A stretch of 64,000 nt of DNA from Bryum argenteum (Eukaryota; Streptophyta; Bryopsida; Bryales; Bryaceae): positions 29,292,758 through 29,356,757 of the forward strand of contig CM073323.1 in assembly GCA_037043015.1 (NCBI GenBank), given 5' to 3'. Position 1 is the stretch's first letter. Every line of letters begins with the position of its first letter. Shown piece after piece: positions 62,001-64,000 of this stretch. The position numbers and the translations under genes are program-made. Below the pieces are notes generated by a model. That model had not been told where the DNA came from, ran no database searches, and worked only from the letters and a program-made list of their open reading frames with translations.

Positions 62001-64000
62001 ATAGCTGGCAAGAGCTCCCGTCCTGATAAAGATGCAGTGGAAAGCATCCGTTGTGTGCGGAATGACCTTGTCAGCAAAGCCAACTTTTCTGTCTCTAGTC
62101 TCTGGACGACTATGCACTTGGATCGGAAACAGCAGCAGATGAGCATTTGGCCTGTAGAAAACGAGGTGGCTGTATTTTCTTTTCCCTACGGATTCCTGCG
62201 ATCCCAGCCTCTGTACATCATGCGTGTTTGTTCAACTTCTTTGTTTTGATAGTGCATGTTGTACGTAATTCAATGCCCTTGGATTAGGATCCTATTCACC
62301 ATTAACCTTCACGATAATGGATGTAAGATCCATAAGCTGTTGCCGTCTAGGCTCACAATATCCATGTGGTGCAGGCAAGATCGTTTTTCGTTAAGCCCGG
62401 GAACTTTGGAAGTCCCTCTCAAAGTGCTCTTGGCTTAGCGGGATTGAGAAGACAAAAAGAGCCTGACAATCTGACTCTGGCTGTGGAAGTCAAGAGTGCG
62501 TCGGTGACATTGTACGACGATTTTGGCGGTTTTGTAAGTTCAAACTTAGACTGCTCACATTTTGTTGGTACGGCGGCTTGGAGAATGTACAAGTGCACCA
62601 GATTATTGTTTTATGCCCAACAACTAGTTCTTGCCCGAGTTGCTTGAATTTTCTTTTTCGATTCCTTAAGTTCTTCAATTTTCGCTGTGCGATTCGTTAA
62701 CGTGCGGCTAAAGCAATTCAAAGTTCAGGGGCTGTTCGAAGAAGTCCTACATGACATGGTCTATGTAGCAGTTCGTTAAATCGCGCTTCAACGTGTCATG
62801 TTGGACTGTGGACATAGATGGCACCGTTGCTGGACTGGTCTATAAGCGGTATACAAGTAGGCTTGCATGGACGCATAGAGGCTTTCAGCACAGTTGTGAA
62901 CTTTTCGTTAGCAGCCACCACTTACAACAGCAGATTTGACGTTTGGGAGCCTCTTATCGAAGCTTCTGATGCAGTGGTCAGGTGTGTCCTACTTATACGT
63001 ATTAAGCATTCCGTATCCAATGTTGCAGTTGTTGGAATTGTTGCAATCTGATCTTAGACAATGCAGCACTTACCGCAAATGAACGATTCACGGAAATACT
63101 ATAAACCCTCGATTTTGGTATGAGTATTGGCGTCTAATATCTGCCAAGAGAGCTTGTTGTGATCCAGATACGAGTACACCAGTGATTCTGACAACAAAGT
63201 TCGACCTACAATCTCAAGACTACGCATCAATATTCAGAATGACTTCAACATCAATGTCTCAGTCGCAAATGTAAACATGATATTGGAAGCCTACTCAAGT
63301 TGGATGAACCTTAGCAAACTTGAAGCAATTTCGAAGAAACAGAAATCTGCGGTAAATTCTTTGAAGCTTTCTCTACAATAAGTTGGCAGTTTGTGCTATG
63401 ATTTGATTACTCTATCTCTTGACCAACTCTGGAGCAATTCAACCCGCTAGAGTGTGGTCCACACTATCACTATGATCGCTGTAAGGGTTCTGATAGTTGA
63501 ATCTAACCTTGCACCTCTTCATTCTAATAGGCGAAGTTAGTGCGAACATATCTTCACCTATTTCAGTAGATCTCTTTTATCTAGTATAAGATGTGACATA
63601 ACATTTAGAGCGTAATATTGCAACGCTTGTACATTCATTACAACTTGATATATTCGTATGACATGAGTGAGCCTCGCACAGTCTCACTTCGTATATTCGG
63701 TGATAGATCGAGATTGCTGCAAGTCTCATAAATGAGGTTTCTCGTCAATTAGGTTCATTGAATTTACTTGCCGTCATTCGCGGATGTTTTGCAGGAAATT
63801 GGTGCAAGTCGAAGAGCCTTAAGAGTCAGTATAGATAAATCTATGGATGGCAACAGTAATAAGAATTCTCTTATACTGGCACACAACGAGGTAGGAGAAC
63901 AGCTCTGGCTGAGAACTTTTGAGGGAAATGGCAGATATCAAGTGTCGGCGTTACCACCAGATGGAACCGCCACAATTAAGCTGCCAATCAGTCACAGGAA
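43722..64000 (+). CDS. VPS13: VPS13-family bridge-like lipid transfer protein (3' end outside window)
   Basis: The ATG at 43722 opens the chorein N-terminus (MLEEQLAYYLEKYLGTYVKG). I can place 45 exons, all in agreeing phase and covering about 2,810 codons; the last one runs off the window at 64000. Full plant VPS13 proteins exceed 3,500 residues, so much of the C-terminal part lies downstream. Recognisable stages are the N-terminal chorein/VPS13 domain, the extended repeating beta-groove, the VPS13 adaptor-binding-like region with PPGF-LGDC modules, and the start of the SHR-BD-like section (SLAATTYNSRFDVWEPLIE). VPS13 proteins form a long hydrophobic channel moving glycerolipids between membranes at contact sites; which membranes apply here is unknown. 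One intron (46531-46874) is GC-AG. Introns are mostly 100-500 bp. The exon lists are given in the three segment entries. Confidence 0.9.
46531..46874 (+). other. GC-AG intron of VPS13
   Basis: The donor is AAG|GCAAGT and the acceptor is ATGCAG|TCTGG. The reading phase (0) fits on both sides (RVQK then SGELNRLSF). A GC donor with an otherwise consensus context is the normal form of this minor class. The intron contains AAT/AGT trinucleotide-like simple sequence (46600-46675). Confidence 0.75.
50326..57306 (+). other. VPS13: VPS13 exons 16-31: central groove
   Basis: Exons: 50326-50449, 50668-50937, 51226-51435, 52002-52111, 52280-52376, 52457-52555, 52715-52876, 53158-53232, 53418-53987, 54434-54922, 55128-55271, 55772-55885, 56050-56234, 56378-56486, 56639-56782, 56953-57306. 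Landmarks are LDLDIAAPKVTIPTDFYPD, LGFQFSPARYHRIMQV, GALAGPFLYLLES and IIIMPRGTYST. Exon 24 (570 bp) encodes a Ser/Asp-rich variable loop with a 19-residue run of mainly Ser, and exon 25 a charged loop. For exon 30 an alternative acceptor at 56603 would add twelve residues in frame. Confidence 0.8.
57468..64000 (+). other. VPS13: VPS13 exons 32-45: adaptor-binding region and SHR-BD start
   Basis: Exons: 57468-57715, 58094-58517, 58665-58859, 59212-59315, 59722-60014, 60199-60292, 60409-60798, 61057-61262, 61543-61729, 61832-62225, 62375-62533, 62818-62981, 63168-63351, 63795-64000 (continues). Four copies of a [W/F]xPxxPxGYxxLG module lie at about 60228, 60642, 61664 and 61955 (WRPRAPPGFAVLGD, WLPTPPEGYVALG, WRPNVPPGCAMLGD, WIPVAPPGYSVIG). 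Two of them are followed by a WRVDNSVGTF-like partner. They are plant-type Vps62-like insertions in the VPS13 adaptor-binding domain. Confidence 0.8.

Noticed and set aside
1..64000. tRNA, rRNA or organelle-derived insertions
   Set aside because: I scanned for typical tRNA arm sequences and organelle gene motifs by eye and found none convincing. A covariance-model search would be needed to exclude them.

Overview
This is a 64 kb stretch of nuclear genome from a land plant, most likely a bryophyte (moss-like). The evidence for a plant is a TTTAGGG-type interstitial telomere motif, a Ty3/Gypsy remnant, spliced genes with short GT-AG introns, a plant-style polyol transporter and a plant-style VPS13. 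The evidence for a bryophyte is indirect: a fungal-style HET-domain gene and an IRG-type GTPase sit side by side, together with a DUF7869-type transposase and an odd kinase family with a DWG motif. I cannot name the genus.

Layout. Positions 1-20 kb are repeat-rich. They hold duplicated AT-rich blocks, three GC-rich islands (about 1.43-1.70, 4.12-4.44 and 9.40-9.96 kb), two decayed genes facing each other behind two of those islands (a PTYPRD-repeat protein on + and an atypical kinase on -), and a 614-bp TTAA-flanked MITE. Next come an array of 45-bp-spaced GC palindromes (10.60-11.42 kb) leading into a broken DUF7869-type transposase (11.5-14.3 kb), and a decayed Ty3/Gypsy fragment (16.6-17.2 kb).

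Positions 20-28 kb hold two defence-type genes on the + strand: an IRG-like GTPase with a defective P-loop and an in-frame stop, then a HET-domain gene with one intron and a likely 3' frame break. Positions 28.5-37.3 kb carry minus-strand genes: an eight-exon EamA/DMT transporter, a four-exon fragment of a (6-4) photolyase/cryptochrome, and a two-exon polyol/monosaccharide transporter. At 38.9-40.4 kb is an intronless TDP2-like nuclease with two RanBP2 zinc fingers. From 43.7 kb to the window end runs a VPS13 gene, for which I could place 45 exons in consistent phase (about 2,810 codons); its 3' end lies outside.

Housekeeping functions present are lipid transfer at membrane contacts (VPS13), DNA repair (TDP2-like, photolyase relic) and two membrane transporters. 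The accessory part is dominated by mobile DNA and probably transferred or fast-evolving immunity-like genes. All gene models were built by eye from reading frames, splice signals and remembered family motifs; no database search was run.
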